Source: Peristeroidobacter soli (GTDB lineage: Bacteria > Pseudomonadota > Gammaproteobacteria > Steroidobacterales > Steroidobacteraceae). From it: a stretch of 64,000 bases of DNA. A program made the position numbers and the translations under genes. Below, in pieces: positions 9,995 through 19,918 of this stretch. The DNA lies in contig NZ_RYEV01000008.1 of NCBI RefSeq assembly GCF_004138485.1, forward strand, positions 124,001 to 188,000, in the 5' to 3' direction. Each line of letters starts with the position of its first letter. The first letter of the stretch is position 1. The notes under the pieces were generated by a model. The model searched no databases. It saw nothing but the letters and a program-made list of their open reading frames with translations, and was not told the DNA's origin.

Positions 9995-12253
9995 ATGCTC
10001 GCGCCCGTTGTTCCATCGACCTTGCTTCAACCCGGCCGCAATTGCTGGCGCGTGGAGAACGCGGAGCGCGCGTCGTTCCTGGTCGACGGCGACAATTATT
10101 TCCGTGCATTCGTCGAGTCGGCGCGCAAGGCCAAGCGATCCATTCTGATTTCCGGCTGGGATTTCCATAGTCGCACGCGTCTGCTGTGCAAGGATGGCGC
10201 GCAGGATTGCGAGCTGGAGCTCGGCGATTTCCTGAACGAGCTGGCGCGGCGGAACCGGCATTTGCACATCCATATCCTGATCTGGGACTACCCGGTGATT
10301 TTCGGGCTGGATCGGGAGTGGGCGCCGTTCTACGGCCTGGGCTGGCAGCCGCACCGGCGCGTGCATTTCCGTTACGACAACACGCATCCCACCGGTGGCT
10401 CGCATCACCAGAAGATCGTGGTGATCGACGACACCATTGCCTTCAACGGCGGCATCGATCTGACCTGCCGGCGCTGGGACACCAACGATCATTCCCCCAG
10501 CAACGAGCATCGTCAGGTGAAAGGCACGGCCTATCCGCCGTTTCACGATTTGATGATGGCCGTCGAAGGCGCTGCCGCGCGGTCGCTGGGCGACCTGGTG
10601 CGCGAACGCTGGCGCAAGGCGACTGGCGAAACATTGCGACCGCCGGCGGAACAGCGTCGGGTGTTTCGTCGCCGGGCCGCCGCGGAGGAAATGAAAACGT
10701 CCCGCTGGCCGCAGTCGCTGCCGGTGCATCTCAAGGACGTCGAAGTTGGCATCTCGCGCACCGCTCCGGCAGTCAATGGCGATGATGGTGTCCGCGAGGT
10801 CGAAGCGCTGTATGTAGACATGATCGCGGCGGCCAAGCACTGCATCTACATCGAGAATCAATATTTCACCGCCGACAAAGTCGGCGATGCCTTGCTCGCG
10901 CGGCTCGATGAGCCCGATGGGCCCGAGGTCATCGTCGTGCTGCGCCAGCTGAGTCATGGCTGGCTGGAAGAGCTGACCATGCAGACGCTGCGCACGCGTC
11001 TGCTTCAGAAGCTGCGCGACGCCGACAAGCATCAGCATTTTCGTGTCTACTATCCGTTCATCAACGGTTTGAAGGAAGGCACCTGCATCGATGTGCATTC
11101 CAAGATGATCCTGATCGACGACGATCTGGTGCGGATCGGTTCGGCGAATCTGGCGAATCGTTCCATGGGGCTCGACACCGAATGCGATCTGACCATCGAG
11201 GCGCGCGGTCGCAAGGACATCCAGGATCAGATCCGCGGTCTGCGTTCGCTGTTGCTGGCGGAGCACCTGGGCTTCGAGGTGGAGCAGGTGAGCGAGGCGA
11301 TTGCCGAGGCCGGTAACTTGCGCGAGGCGATCGATCGGCTGCAGCGTGAAGACCGCACGCTGAAGCCGTTGAATGAATCGCCCCAGGTTTCGGACACGCT
11401 GCTGAACGTCATCAGCGTCGCCGATCCGGAGAAGCCGGTGGGGCTGGCGGATCTGGCGCAGATCTTCAGTCCGAGGTCCACCGATGTCGGCATCGCGGAT
11501 GCGAGCCCTGTGGTGAATGAGCGGTCCGAAGCGCTGGGCACACCGACAGGTCCGTCGTGGGGCAAGCTGGCCGGCATCGCGCTGGGCGTCTTCGCGCTGA
11601 CCGCGTTGTGGAAATTCACGCCGCTGTCTTCGTATCTCGAAGGCAATCACATCATGAGCTGGGCCCGCGAGGTGGGCCAGACGTGGTGGGTGCCGATTCT
11701 GACCGTGCTCGCGTTCACACCAGCGTCCTATGTGATGTTCCCGAGGCCGCTCATCACATTGTTTGCTGTCATCGCGTACGGTCCGGTCTGGGGCTTCATC
11801 ATCGCCATGACCGGTATTCAACTCGCCGCGTGGACCAGTTACGTTGCGGGCAAACGGCTCGATCCGGCAACGGTCCGGCGCATGGCTGGCGCGAAGCTGG
11901 ATAAGATTCTGCAGGTGTTGCGTCGTCGCGGCTTGCTCGCGATGACTGCGCTGAGACTGGTTCCGTTGGCGCCATTCGCTGTCGAAGGCGTCGTCGCCGG
12001 CGCCATGCGCATGCGGCTGTGGGAATTCTTGCTAGGGACTGCTATCGGTATCCTGCCGGGCACACTGACGTCGACGGTGTTCAGCGATCAGCTGTCGGCC
12101 TGGCTGGATGATCCTCGTCGTATCAACTATTGGGCGATCGCGCTGGTGCTGGTGCTGCTCGGTGGCGCCATGTGGCTGGTGCGGCGCTGGTTGATCTCGG
12201 CGGCCGCGACCTCGTCCCCGCGACATGGCGTCAGCGACGCGCGCACCATCTGA
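9995..12253 (+). CDS. Phospholipase D-like protein fused to a C-terminal VTT/TVP38-DedA membrane domain
   Basis: Two HKD-like motifs (HHQKIVVIDD, HSKMILIDDDLVRIGSANL); C-terminal multi-TM FPRPLITLFAVIAYGPVWGFIIAMTG...LVPLAPFAVEGVVAGA. Confidence 0.85.
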   Translation: MLAPVVPSTLLQPGRNCWRVENAERASFLVDGDNYFRAFVESARKAKRSILISGWDFHSRTRLLCKDGAQDCELELGDFLNELARRNRHLHIHILIWDYPVIFGLDREWAPFYGLGWQPHRRVHFRYDNTHPTGGSHHQKIVVIDDTIAFNGGIDLTCRRWDTNDHSPSNEHRQVKGTAYPPFHDLMMAVEGAAARSLGDLVRERWRKATGETLRPPAEQRRVFRRRAAAEEMKTSRWPQSLPVHLKDVEVGISRTAPAVNGDDGVREVEALYVDMIAAAKHCIYIENQYFTADKVGDALLARLDEPDGPEVIVVLRQLSHGWLEELTMQTLRTRLLQKLRDADKHQHFRVYYPFINGLKEGTCIDVHSKMILIDDDLVRIGSANLANRSMGLDTECDLTIEARGRKDIQDQIRGLRSLLLAEHLGFEVEQVSEAIAEAGNLREAIDRLQREDRTLKPLNESPQVSDTLLNVISVADPEKPVGLADLAQIFSPRSTDVGIADASPVVNERSEALGTPTGPSWGKLAGIALGVFALTALWKFTPLSSYLEGNHIMSWAREVGQTWWVPILTVLAFTPASYVMFPRPLITLFAVIAYGPVWGFIIAMTGIQLAAWTSYVAGKRLDPATVRRMAGAKLDKILQVLRRRGLLAMTALRLVPLAPFAVEGVVAGAMRMRLWEFLLGTAIGILPGTLTSTVFSDQLSAWLDDPRRINYWAIALVLVLLGGAMWLVRRWLISAAATSSPRHGVSDARTI

Positions 12254-13025
12254 GGCCGAAGTCCCGACCGAGCCGGTCGAGGCGCCAGCGCCTGGCGTCC
12301 GCCGGATCTCCATCGGTTCGTACAATGTTCACAGCTGTGTCGGGCTGGATCGAAAGCGCTCGCCCGCACGCATCGCCGACGTGCTCAAGGAGCTCAGCTG
12401 CGACATCTATGCGTTGCAGGAGGTCGACAACGAGCCCGGCGCAGAAGACGACTCGAAGCAGCTGGAATATCTGTCGGAAGCGATGAGCATGGCGGCCATC
12501 CCCGGCATGAGCATCGTGCGACATAGCGGCGAGTATGGCAACGCGCTGCTGACGAGATTTCCAGTCATCAGCGTGCATCGACACGACTTGAGCTATGGCA
12601 AATGGCTCGAGCCGCGAGGTGCGCTCGATGTCGAGCTGGATGTCGGCGGGCGCGCGCTTCGCGTGATCGCCACTCATCTTGGGCTGAGCCGATCGGAGCG
12701 CCGTTTCCAATGGCGCCACTTGCTGGCCGCGATTGCAAAGTCGCCCCCCGAGCATCCGACCATCGTGCTCGGCGACATGAACGAATGGTTTCCCGGCGCC
12801 GGCACGTTACGAGACGCGCACAAAATTTTGGGTGAAGCGCTGGCGCCGCCGGAATTCCCGTCCTTCTGGCCGTTGCTGGCGTTGACCAGAATCTGGGTGC
12901 GACCGGTGCAGGCGATTGTGGCGATCAAAGTGCACGCGACGCCGCTTGCCAGGCGCGCGTCGGATCATCTGCCGTTGCGAGCGGAGATCGACGTCGAGCG
13001 CTTCGCCATGCGCGCGCCGGCTTAA
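12225..13025 (+). CDS. Endonuclease/exonuclease/phosphatase (EEP) family protein
   Basis: IGSYNVHSCVG, YALQEVDNE, VIATHLGLSRSERRFQ, LGDMNEW, ASDHLPLRAEI; start overlaps the PLD gene end by 29 bp. Confidence 0.85.
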   Translation: MASATRAPSEAEVPTEPVEAPAPGVRRISIGSYNVHSCVGLDRKRSPARIADVLKELSCDIYALQEVDNEPGAEDDSKQLEYLSEAMSMAAIPGMSIVRHSGEYGNALLTRFPVISVHRHDLSYGKWLEPRGALDVELDVGGRALRVIATHLGLSRSERRFQWRHLLAAIAKSPPEHPTIVLGDMNEWFPGAGTLRDAHKILGEALAPPEFPSFWPLLALTRIWVRPVQAIVAIKVHATPLARRASDHLPLRAEIDVERFAMRAPA

Positions 13026-13753
13026 TGCGAGGCCAGGATTCGCGACTTGCTGGTTTCGTACTGTTCTTCTGTCAGCACGCCCAACTCGCGCAGCCGGTGG
13101 TGCTCGCGCATTTCGTCGCGCAGGAAAGTTTGAGGCGGCTGCGGTCGCGCCAGCTTCGCCGCGTTGATGCTCTTGATGAGCTCGATGAAGAATTTCTTCC
13201 CTTCGCGGGCACTGCCGATCGCGCCCGTCACACTCACCAATGTCACACCGCCGTGAACGCTGGTGAACTCGAGCGATTCGGTCGTACGCCGTAGAAACAT
13301 CAGCACGGAGCCCAGCGATGCGAGCAGCGCGGCCACCGCCGTCACTGGCGCGGGATTGACCCATGCGGCAGCGTTGTGTGGCCATAGCAGCCAGAGCGCA
13401 CAAGTGGCGAGCGCGGCCAGGCTGACGGCGAGCGCCGCCCAGAACCAGGCGACTTGACGCACGATCATCGGCTTCGCATTGGCGAAGCGCAGATCGAAAT
13501 CGTATTTGCGCGGCTCGCTGTCGGGCCGCGTCAGTTGCACGGACAGGAAATGTTCGTCGAGCAGGCCCAGTTGCGTGACGCAACCACGCAGCTTGCTGGT
13601 GAGCGTGTAGCTCATGCGCGTCGGGCGGTGCGGACGTTTCTTGGGCGTGACGAGTGCGTCGTCGTGACCCGTATCGAGGGAGATGTGCTCGGCACGTGCG
13701 CGGACAGGGCGTGCCTGAGGCTCCTGTGTCATCGTCTGGGCCACCGCGTTCAC
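13022..13753 (-). CDS. Hypothetical membrane protein with two TM segments and C-terminal SHOCT-like motif
   Basis: WFWAALAVSLAALATCALWLLW; C-term LRELGVLTEEQYETSKSRILASH. Confidence 0.6.
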   Translation of the reverse strand: MNAVAQTMTQEPQARPVRARAEHISLDTGHDDALVTPKKRPHRPTRMSYTLTSKLRGCVTQLGLLDEHFLSVQLTRPDSEPRKYDFDLRFANAKPMIVRQVAWFWAALAVSLAALATCALWLLWPHNAAAWVNPAPVTAVAALLASLGSVLMFLRRTTESLEFTSVHGGVTLVSVTGAIGSAREGKKFFIELIKSINAAKLARPQPPQTFLRDEMREHHRLRELGVLTEEQYETSKSRILASH

Positions 13754-13897
13754 ATCTGACCTCGGAATCCGACCGTCGTTGTTCTACGAAGCAGATCGGA
13801 TGCTAGGACTGTGACGAAGTTGCTAACGAGAACACCGTCACACTCGCGGCGTGCCCGTGAGGAATTGCGGGACTCCCCGAAGCCGAGTGTTAAATGA

Positions 13898-14539
13898 TCA
13901 CTTGCTCGAGATGTCGATGAAGCGCAGGAATTCGTTGCGGGTGCGCGCATCCTCGCGGAAGTCGCCGAGCATCTTGCTGGTGATCATCGACACGCCGCGC
14001 TTGTGCACGCCCCGCGTGGTCATGCATTGATGGATCGCGTCGATCACGACGCCCACGCCGCGCGGCTTGAGCACATCGTTGATACAGCGGGCGATCTGCG
14101 CGGTGAGCTTTTCCTGGACTTGAAAGCGCCGTGCATAACCGTCGACCACACGGGCCAGCTTGCTGATGCCCACGACTTTGTTGGTGGGCAGATAGCCCAC
14201 GTGCGCGCGACCGATGATCGGCGCCATGTGATGCTCGCAGTGAGACTCGAACTCGATGTCCCTCAGCACGATCATCTCGTCGTAACCTTCCACTTCCTCG
14301 AAGGTGCGGCGCAGATAGTCGGCCGGGTCGGTGAGATAGCCGGAGAACCAGTCGCGATAGGCGTTGACGACGCGCTTGGGCGTGTCACGCAGGCCTTCCC
14401 GCAACGGATCTTCTCCCGCCCAGCGCAACAGTGTTTCGACGGCCTGACGCGCGTCCTGCTCGCTCACCGTGGGGGCTTGCACATGCGCCTCGGGGAGGGC
14501 GGCATTGGCAGTCTTTTTCGTGCTTTTTTTCTGAGTCAT
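13898..14539 (-). CDS. folE: GTP cyclohydrolase I
   Basis: [77 protein letters not shown]. Confidence 0.95.
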   Translation of the reverse strand: MTQKKSTKKTANAALPEAHVQAPTVSEQDARQAVETLLRWAGEDPLREGLRDTPKRVVNAYRDWFSGYLTDPADYLRRTFEEVEGYDEMIVLRDIEFESHCEHHMAPIIGRAHVGYLPTNKVVGISKLARVVDGYARRFQVQEKLTAQIARCINDVLKPRGVGVVIDAIHQCMTTRGVHKRGVSMITSKMLGDFREDARTRNEFLRFIDISSK

Positions 14540-14619
14540 GGGCGCTAGGTTACCATCCTTCACTCGCAAGGATTACCATGCGCGCCTGCAGCGGTGCCAT
14601 TGCGTAAAGGAAACAATGA

Positions 14620-15192
14620 ATGCGTGCATGCCTGATCGCGACGGCCGTCCTGGGCGCGATGTCGGTGGCCGGCGCGGCGCGCGCCGAGATCGTCAGCGCC
14701 GGGCCGAATGGCTTCAATTTGCGACATGTCGCTGAGACGCCGAACGTCGCACCGCCCGTGATCTGGGCCGCGCTCGCCGATATCGCCAAATGGTGGGATC
14801 CCGAACACACCTATTCGGGCGATGCCCGCAATCTGTCGCTCGAACCGAGTGTCCGGGGCTGCTTCTGCGAGAAGCTCAGTCTTTACGCAGGCATCGAGCA
14901 TGGCACGGTCGTGTACGCGCAGCCCGCCAAAACATTGCGGGTCAATGGCGCGCTCGGGCCGCTGCAGGAATTCGGTGTGAACGGCGTGATGACCTGGCAG
15001 ATCGAGGCGGCGGCCGGCGGCTCGCGCATCACGTTCACATACAATGTCGGTGGTTTCGCGGATCGGCCGCTGGCCGACTGGGCGCCCATCGTCGACGAAG
15101 TGCTCGGCGGGCAATTGCAGCGCCTGGCGCGCTACGTGACCAATGGCAACCCGGCGGCCCCTGCGCCCAGGCAGGAACCCTCCAAGCCATAG
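14620..15192 (+). CDS. Exported SRPBCC-family protein
   Basis: Signal peptide MRACLIATAVLGAMSVAGAARAE; APPVIWAALADIAKWWDPEHTYSGDARNLSLEPSVRGCFCE. Confidence 0.65.
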   Translation: MRACLIATAVLGAMSVAGAARAEIVSAGPNGFNLRHVAETPNVAPPVIWAALADIAKWWDPEHTYSGDARNLSLEPSVRGCFCEKLSLYAGIEHGTVVYAQPAKTLRVNGALGPLQEFGVNGVMTWQIEAAAGGSRITFTYNVGGFADRPLADWAPIVDEVLGGQLQRLARYVTNGNPAAPAPRQEPSKP

Positions 15193-15203
15193 TGACTTTA
15201 AAG

Positions 15204-15226
15204 GGGACAGATTTAAAATCTGTCCC
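15204..15226. repeat. Palindrome GGGACAGATTT-A-AAATCTGTCCC (RAYT/REP-like hairpin)
   Basis: 11-bp perfect inverted repeat with 1-nt centre, read directly. Confidence 0.7.
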
Positions 15227-15241
15227 TCCCGGAGGAGTTCC

Positions 15242-16048
15242 ATGCGCATACGTTCCCTGCTCATCGCCGCCGTCGCGGTCCTGGTCGCTGCCTGCCAATC
15301 CGTGCAGACCACGCAGCCCGGTGCCATCGGTGTCACCCGCAAGCAGATGATGGCGGTCTCGGCCCAGCAGGTGGACGAGGGCGCAAAGGTTGCTTACGAC
15401 CAGGAAGTGAACAAGGCGCGCCAGTCCGGCGCCTTGAACAAGGACAAGCAGGTCTACGATCGGGTGCAGAAGATTTCGCAGCGCTTGATCCCGCAGACCA
15501 AGGTGTTCCGTCCGGACGCGCCGGGCTGGGCCTGGGAAGTCAACGTGCAAACCTCCGAAGACGTGAACGCGTACTGCATGCCTGGCGGCAAGATCATGGT
15601 CTATACGGGTTTGATCGATGCGATCAAACCGACCGACGCCGAGCTGGCCGCGGTCATCGGCCACGAAATCTCACACGCGTTGCGTGAACATTCGCGCGAA
15701 CGTTTGTCGCGTGCGTACGCGGAGCAGATCGTGCTGGCCGGCGTGGCCGTGGCGACGGGGGCTGAAGCGACGACGATGCAAATCGCCAGTCAGGTGTCCG
15801 CTGTGACCTTCACGTTGCCGCACAGTCGCGAGCAGGAAGCCGAGGCCGATCGCATGGGCCTGGAGTTGATGGCTCGCGCGGGCTATGACCCGAACGCCGC
15901 CGTCACGCTCTGGCAGAAGATGTCCAAGGCGGGCGGGGGCGGCACGCCGGAATTCCTGAGCACCCACCCGTCCGGCGAGTCGCGCATTCGCGATCTGGAG
16001 AAGAACGTGCCGGTGGTGCTGCCGCTGTATCAGGCAGCCGCGAAATAA
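15242..16048 (+). CDS. Periplasmic lipoprotein M48-family metalloprotease
   Basis: Lipobox VLVAAC; HEISHALREHSRE zinc motif; EQEAEADRMGLELMARAGYDPNAA. Confidence 0.9.
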   Translation: MRIRSLLIAAVAVLVAACQSVQTTQPGAIGVTRKQMMAVSAQQVDEGAKVAYDQEVNKARQSGALNKDKQVYDRVQKISQRLIPQTKVFRPDAPGWAWEVNVQTSEDVNAYCMPGGKIMVYTGLIDAIKPTDAELAAVIGHEISHALREHSRERLSRAYAEQIVLAGVAVATGAEATTMQIASQVSAVTFTLPHSREQEAEADRMGLELMARAGYDPNAAVTLWQKMSKAGGGGTPEFLSTHPSGESRIRDLEKNVPVVLPLYQAAAK

Positions 16049-16055
16049 CCCGCCG

Positions 16056-16385
16056 CTACTGGCTGGCGGCCATCCCGATCGCAATCACGGCGACGACGAT
16101 GGCCACCACCGCGGTGCCGCCGAGCCACAGCGACTGGCGGTGCAGCGACGTGATGGCCCGGGTCAGGTTCGCCAGCTGCTGAGCCATCTCATTGACCAGC
16201 TCCGCCTGACGCCGCTCGTTTTCTTCCAGGCGCAATATGCGCTCGACCAGCTCATCGACAGCGAGGTCTGGCGGGGCCGACGCCACTTCAGGCGGCGGCA
16301 GTTGCTTGGTGCGTTTCAAAAGCTCGCGCGACACATCGAGGATGGACGGCACGAGCTGCACGATCTGTAACCAGGGTACGGCCAT
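16056..16385 (-). CDS. Small hypothetical protein, C-terminal TM helix
   Basis: MAVPWLQIVQLVPSILDVSRELLKRTK...GGTAVVAIVVAVIAIGMAASQ. Confidence 0.6.
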   Translation of the reverse strand: MAVPWLQIVQLVPSILDVSRELLKRTKQLPPPEVASAPPDLAVDELVERILRLEENERRQAELVNEMAQQLANLTRAITSLHRQSLWLGGTAVVAIVVAVIAIGMAASQ

Positions 16386-16476
16386 GCATTTAGGGTAACA
16401 GAGACGACGAAGCCCCACCGCACCCTTCACTCACAGGCGCGGCGGGGCTCATCGCCGAATCGATCACGGCGCGGCT

Positions 16477-16731
16477 TCAGCTCTTGGTGCGAGCTTCGAA
16501 CTCGGTCTTGCTCAGGTAGCCATCGCCATTGGTGTCGGCGGCGGCAAAGCTGTCGGCCAGCGACTTGTCGGCTGCGGCTTCGGTCTTGCTGAGCTGCGCA
16601 TCGCCGTTCTTATCGAGGGAATCGAAGGTCGCCGCGGAATGTTTCATCGAGTGGTCCTTCTTGTCCTTGTCACCGGCGAAGGCGGTCATGGACAGCAGGG
16701 CCGCTGCCAGGAATGCAATCAACTTGGTCAT
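16477..16731 (-). CDS. Exported EF-hand protein
   Basis: Signal peptide plus two EF-loops DKNGDAQLSKTE and DTNGDGYLSKTE. Confidence 0.8.
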   Translation of the reverse strand: MTKLIAFLAAALLSMTAFAGDKDKKDHSMKHSAATFDSLDKNGDAQLSKTEAAADKSLADSFAAADTNGDGYLSKTEFEARTKS

Positions 16732-16963
16732 GATCCTCTCCTCGTTGCTTGACTGGTAGATCCAATGGAGCGTGTCTCGTCACTGCTCTCTTCCCGCGCG
16801 GGGACTGAACGCGGAGCCGTAAAACGGGGTTCCGGGGTTGCGTAAAACGCAGTATCGTCGGGCGATTTGCCCACCGGCTGTAGTCAGAACTTGACGAAAC
16901 TTCGCAACCGGCGCGGCTTCGATATGCCATGGTCGAGCGCGCCGGGCGCCTATGGACCGAATC

Positions 16964-17692
16964 ATGACCTTGCCTGCTTCAATACTGATCGTCGACGACG
17001 ACCGCGAGCTCGGCCAGATGCTGACCGAGTATCTGAGCGGCGAGGGCTTTCAGGTGTCCGTCGTGCGCGATGGCGCCGAGGCGCTGGCCCGCCTGACCGG
17101 CGAGTCGCCGCCGTTCGATCTGGTGATCCTGGATGTGATGTTGCCGTCGTTGAGCGGCTTCGAAGTGTTGCGTCGTCTGCGTCACAGCCTGTCCGTGCCG
17201 GTCATCATGTTGACGGCGCATGGTGCCGACGTGGATCGCATCGTCGGGTTGGAGTTGGGCGCCGACGACTATCTCTCGAAACCGTTCAATCCGCGTGAGC
17301 TGGTTGCCCGCGTGCGCGCGGTGCTGAGACGTTTCTCGCCACGTGATGCCGATACGCCGGCGCATCCGGTGAGCGTCGGCCCGCTGCGCCTCGATCCGGC
17401 GATGTTCGAAGCTACATTGTCGGGACAGTCGGTGCGGCTCACGGGCACGGAGCTGCGACTGCTCGAAGTATTGATGCGCGCAGTCGGTCAGGTGCAATCG
17501 CGCGAGTCGTTGACTGAACGCGTGCTGGGACGCCGGCTCACTCCTTATGATCGAAGCATCGATACGCATGTGAGCAACTTGCGCCGTAAGCTCGGCCTGG
17601 GCGAGAACGGCCTGCCGGAGATCCGTAGCATTCGTGGCGCCGGTTACGTGCTGATCGCCATCAACGACACGCGTGCGGAGTCGCGTGCTTGA
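16964..17692 (+). CDS. OmpR/CpxR-type response regulator
   Basis: ILIVDDDRELGQML; DLVILDVMLPSLSGFEVLRRLR; C-terminal winged helix (YDRSIDTHVSNLRRKLG). Confidence 0.92.
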   Translation: MTLPASILIVDDDRELGQMLTEYLSGEGFQVSVVRDGAEALARLTGESPPFDLVILDVMLPSLSGFEVLRRLRHSLSVPVIMLTAHGADVDRIVGLELGADDYLSKPFNPRELVARVRAVLRRFSPRDADTPAHPVSVGPLRLDPAMFEATLSGQSVRLTGTELRLLEVLMRAVGQVQSRESLTERVLGRRLTPYDRSIDTHVSNLRRKLGLGENGLPEIRSIRGAGYVLIAINDTRAESRA

Positions 17693-17707
17693 GCGTTTGA
17701 GAACCCT

Positions 17708-19069
17708 GTGCGCTCGCTGTTCCTTCGCATCTTTCTGTCGTTCTGGGTAGCGACGCTGCTGGTGCTGGCTACTACCGCCGCGGTGGCGTGGTATCGCTTT
17801 CAGCGCGATCAGTCACCCTCGCCCGATAGCCGGCAGCTCGCCTCCGAAGCGCGGCAGCGTCTGCTGGCCGGCGGTATGAAGGATCTGTATGCCTGGATCG
17901 AGAACGCGGAAGATCGTTATCCCGGCCGGTACATTTATGTCGTGCGTCCGGATGGTCAGGACGTTCTGCGGCGGCGGCTGCCACCGACTTATCGCAGCTA
18001 CGCGAATCGCCTGAAGGAGGCGGGCTTCTTCGGTCGCGAGCCGCCGCCGAATGGTCGCGACGATCCGCTGTTGCTGACGCCGCTGTTCACCGATCGCGAC
18101 GGCACGGTCTACACCGTGATGGTCGGGCAGCGCTCGCTGATCAGTCCGTTGCAGGCGTCCGACGTGCGTCTGGTCGTGTTCGCGTTCGCGCTCGCCATCA
18201 GCGGCCTGGTGTGCTGGTGGCTGGCTCGTTACATCAGCAAGCCGCTGGAACGGTTGCAGTCGAGTGCGCGCTCGCTGGCGGCGGGCAATCTCGATGAGCG
18301 GGTCGGCGAGGAATTTTCGAGTCGCCGCGACGAGCTTGGCGTGCTGGCGCAGGACTTCGACGCGATGGCCGATCACGTCCGTACGTTGATCGCGTCGAGA
18401 GAAGCCCTGTTGCGAGCCATGTCTCATGAGCTGCGCTCACCTTTGGCGCGACTGCGCGTCGCATCGGGTCTGGCGCGCCGGCCGCAGGCCGACATCGTCA
18501 AACAATTGGATCGCATCGAGCTGGAGGCCGAACGCCTCGACACATTGATCGGTCAGATGTTGCAGCTGTCGCAGCTGCGCTCCTACAAGCCGACGCTGCC
18601 GCTCGAGCCGATCGATGTGACGACTTTGTTGAACGAGGTGGTCGAGGACGCGCGCCTGGAAGCGAGCGGGGCCGACAAGAACGTGGACTGGACGGCGGGT
18701 GAGAGCCTGTGGCTGAACGGCAATCACGATCTCATGCGCAGTGCCATCGAGAATGTGCTGCGTAACGCCGTTCGCTTTACCAAGCCGGGTTCGGCGGTCG
18801 CGGTGTCATTGAGCCGCGAGCAGCAGGATGCTTTGATTGTGATCGAAGATCACGGTCCGGGTGTGCCGGAGGCGGAGTTGGCGCACATCTTCGAGCCGTT
18901 CTATCGAGTCGCCGAGTCGCGTGATCGCGATTCCGGTGGCACGGGGATCGGGCTCGCCATTACGGCGCGCGTCGTTGGTTTGTATCAGGGCCAGGTGCGG
19001 GCGCTGAACGCGGCGACTGGCGGTTTACGCGTCGAGATTCGCTGGCCGCTGCGGCGAGATGCGGCATGA
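17708..19069 (+). CDS. CpxA-like sensor histidine kinase
   Basis: HAMP region; AMSHELRSPLARLRVA H-box; GPGVPEAELAHIFEPFYR; GGTGIGLAIT. Confidence 0.92.
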   Translation: MRSLFLRIFLSFWVATLLVLATTAAVAWYRFQRDQSPSPDSRQLASEARQRLLAGGMKDLYAWIENAEDRYPGRYIYVVRPDGQDVLRRRLPPTYRSYANRLKEAGFFGREPPPNGRDDPLLLTPLFTDRDGTVYTVMVGQRSLISPLQASDVRLVVFAFALAISGLVCWWLARYISKPLERLQSSARSLAAGNLDERVGEEFSSRRDELGVLAQDFDAMADHVRTLIASREALLRAMSHELRSPLARLRVASGLARRPQADIVKQLDRIELEAERLDTLIGQMLQLSQLRSYKPTLPLEPIDVTTLLNEVVEDARLEASGADKNVDWTAGESLWLNGNHDLMRSAIENVLRNAVRFTKPGSAVAVSLSREQQDALIVIEDHGPGVPEAELAHIFEPFYRVAESRDRDSGGTGIGLAITARVVGLYQGQVRALNAATGGLRVEIRWPLRRDAA

Positions 19070-19248
19070 TCATGCGCGCCGATGCGGCGGGACTGGAATT
19101 TGATCCCGCGTCAGCTGCTGCGGTGAGATTAGAACTGATCGCGCACGTCGCTGCGGTGATAGGACCTGATCTCGCGGCCGCCGCTGCGGTGGGATTAAAC
19201 CTGATCGTGTCCTTTGACGGCGTATTGGGATACGGCGTGGCTCCGTAA
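19066..19248 (+). CDS. Possible 60-aa ORF overlapping the kinase stop (ATGA), built from 11-aa repeats
   Basis: ATGA start/stop overlap at 19066-19069; in-frame 33-bp repeat units. Confidence 0.3.
   Translation: MIMRADAAGLEFDPASAAAVRLELIAHVAAVIGPDLAAAAAVGLNLIVSFDGVLGYGVAP
19081..19212. repeat. Four degenerate 33-bp tandem repeat units
   Basis: Units start at 19081, 19114, 19147 and 19180; shared core GCTGCGGTG-n-TGATC.CG. Confidence 0.65.
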
Positions 19249-19683
19249 CGATTGCGCGCGATCGCGAATCGCCGTGATCTCCTCGGCGCTAACGTCTTTA
19301 TCGCCGGCGCGTGCTTTCAACACTTTGCCCTGCTCGTCGAATTCCAGCTCGATGGTGTCGTTCGAGTTGAGCGCGGCGCCGTGGTACTTCATCAAACGCG
19401 CGCCGAGAAATTCATAGGTGCCAGTCTGCGACGTGGCCTTGCGCGTTTCTGCCAGGCTCTGAATCTTTCCATCGTTGAATCTGGCTCGATAGGTGGCGGC
19501 GATGCCGCCGGGCGCGAATGAGCCGCGAAATTCCTGACCTGGCTGGTGCGCTGGATCGGCCGCGCGTTGTTCAACGAGTGGTGTGTTCGGCGTCGCGGCG
19601 GGCGCGGGTTCTTTCGAGCAGGCGGCGAGCAGCGAGGCCGCGATTGTCATCGCGAGCCGGCATGCGCCAAACCGCAGCGGCAT
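19195..19683 (-). CDS. Hypothetical lipoprotein
   Basis: MPLRFGACRLAMTIAASLLAAC lipobox, hydrophilic mature region. Confidence 0.6.
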   Translation of the reverse strand: MPLRFGACRLAMTIAASLLAACSKEPAPAATPNTPLVEQRAADPAHQPGQEFRGSFAPGGIAATYRARFNDGKIQSLAETRKATSQTGTYEFLGARLMKYHGAALNSNDTIELEFDEQGKVLKARAGDKDVSAEEITAIRDRAQSLRSHAVSQYAVKGHDQV

Positions 19684-19918
19684 TTGTTTTGTCGAGAGCA
19701 CGGTTGATCCAGGGGCATGAGGTCCGATCGGCAGCGCAAAGTTGTGCATTTTCGGCGCGTGCGCAAGGCCCCTGGCCGTCTGCCGGCGGCGACAGCCGCA
19801 CGACATAAAACTGCATCTTGCGTACGGCCTTCCCGCGCGACGCGCGAACGTGATTTGCTTCACACGACGGCGCGATCAGTTCCTCTAGTCTGCGGCGGAC
19901 TTTCCCGTCCGTCGTTTT

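Noticed and set aside
8675-11821. 1048-aa minus-strand ORF
   Set aside because: Antisense to convincing dehydrogenase and PLD genes; His/Arg/Gln-rich low-information translation typical of high-GC shadow frames
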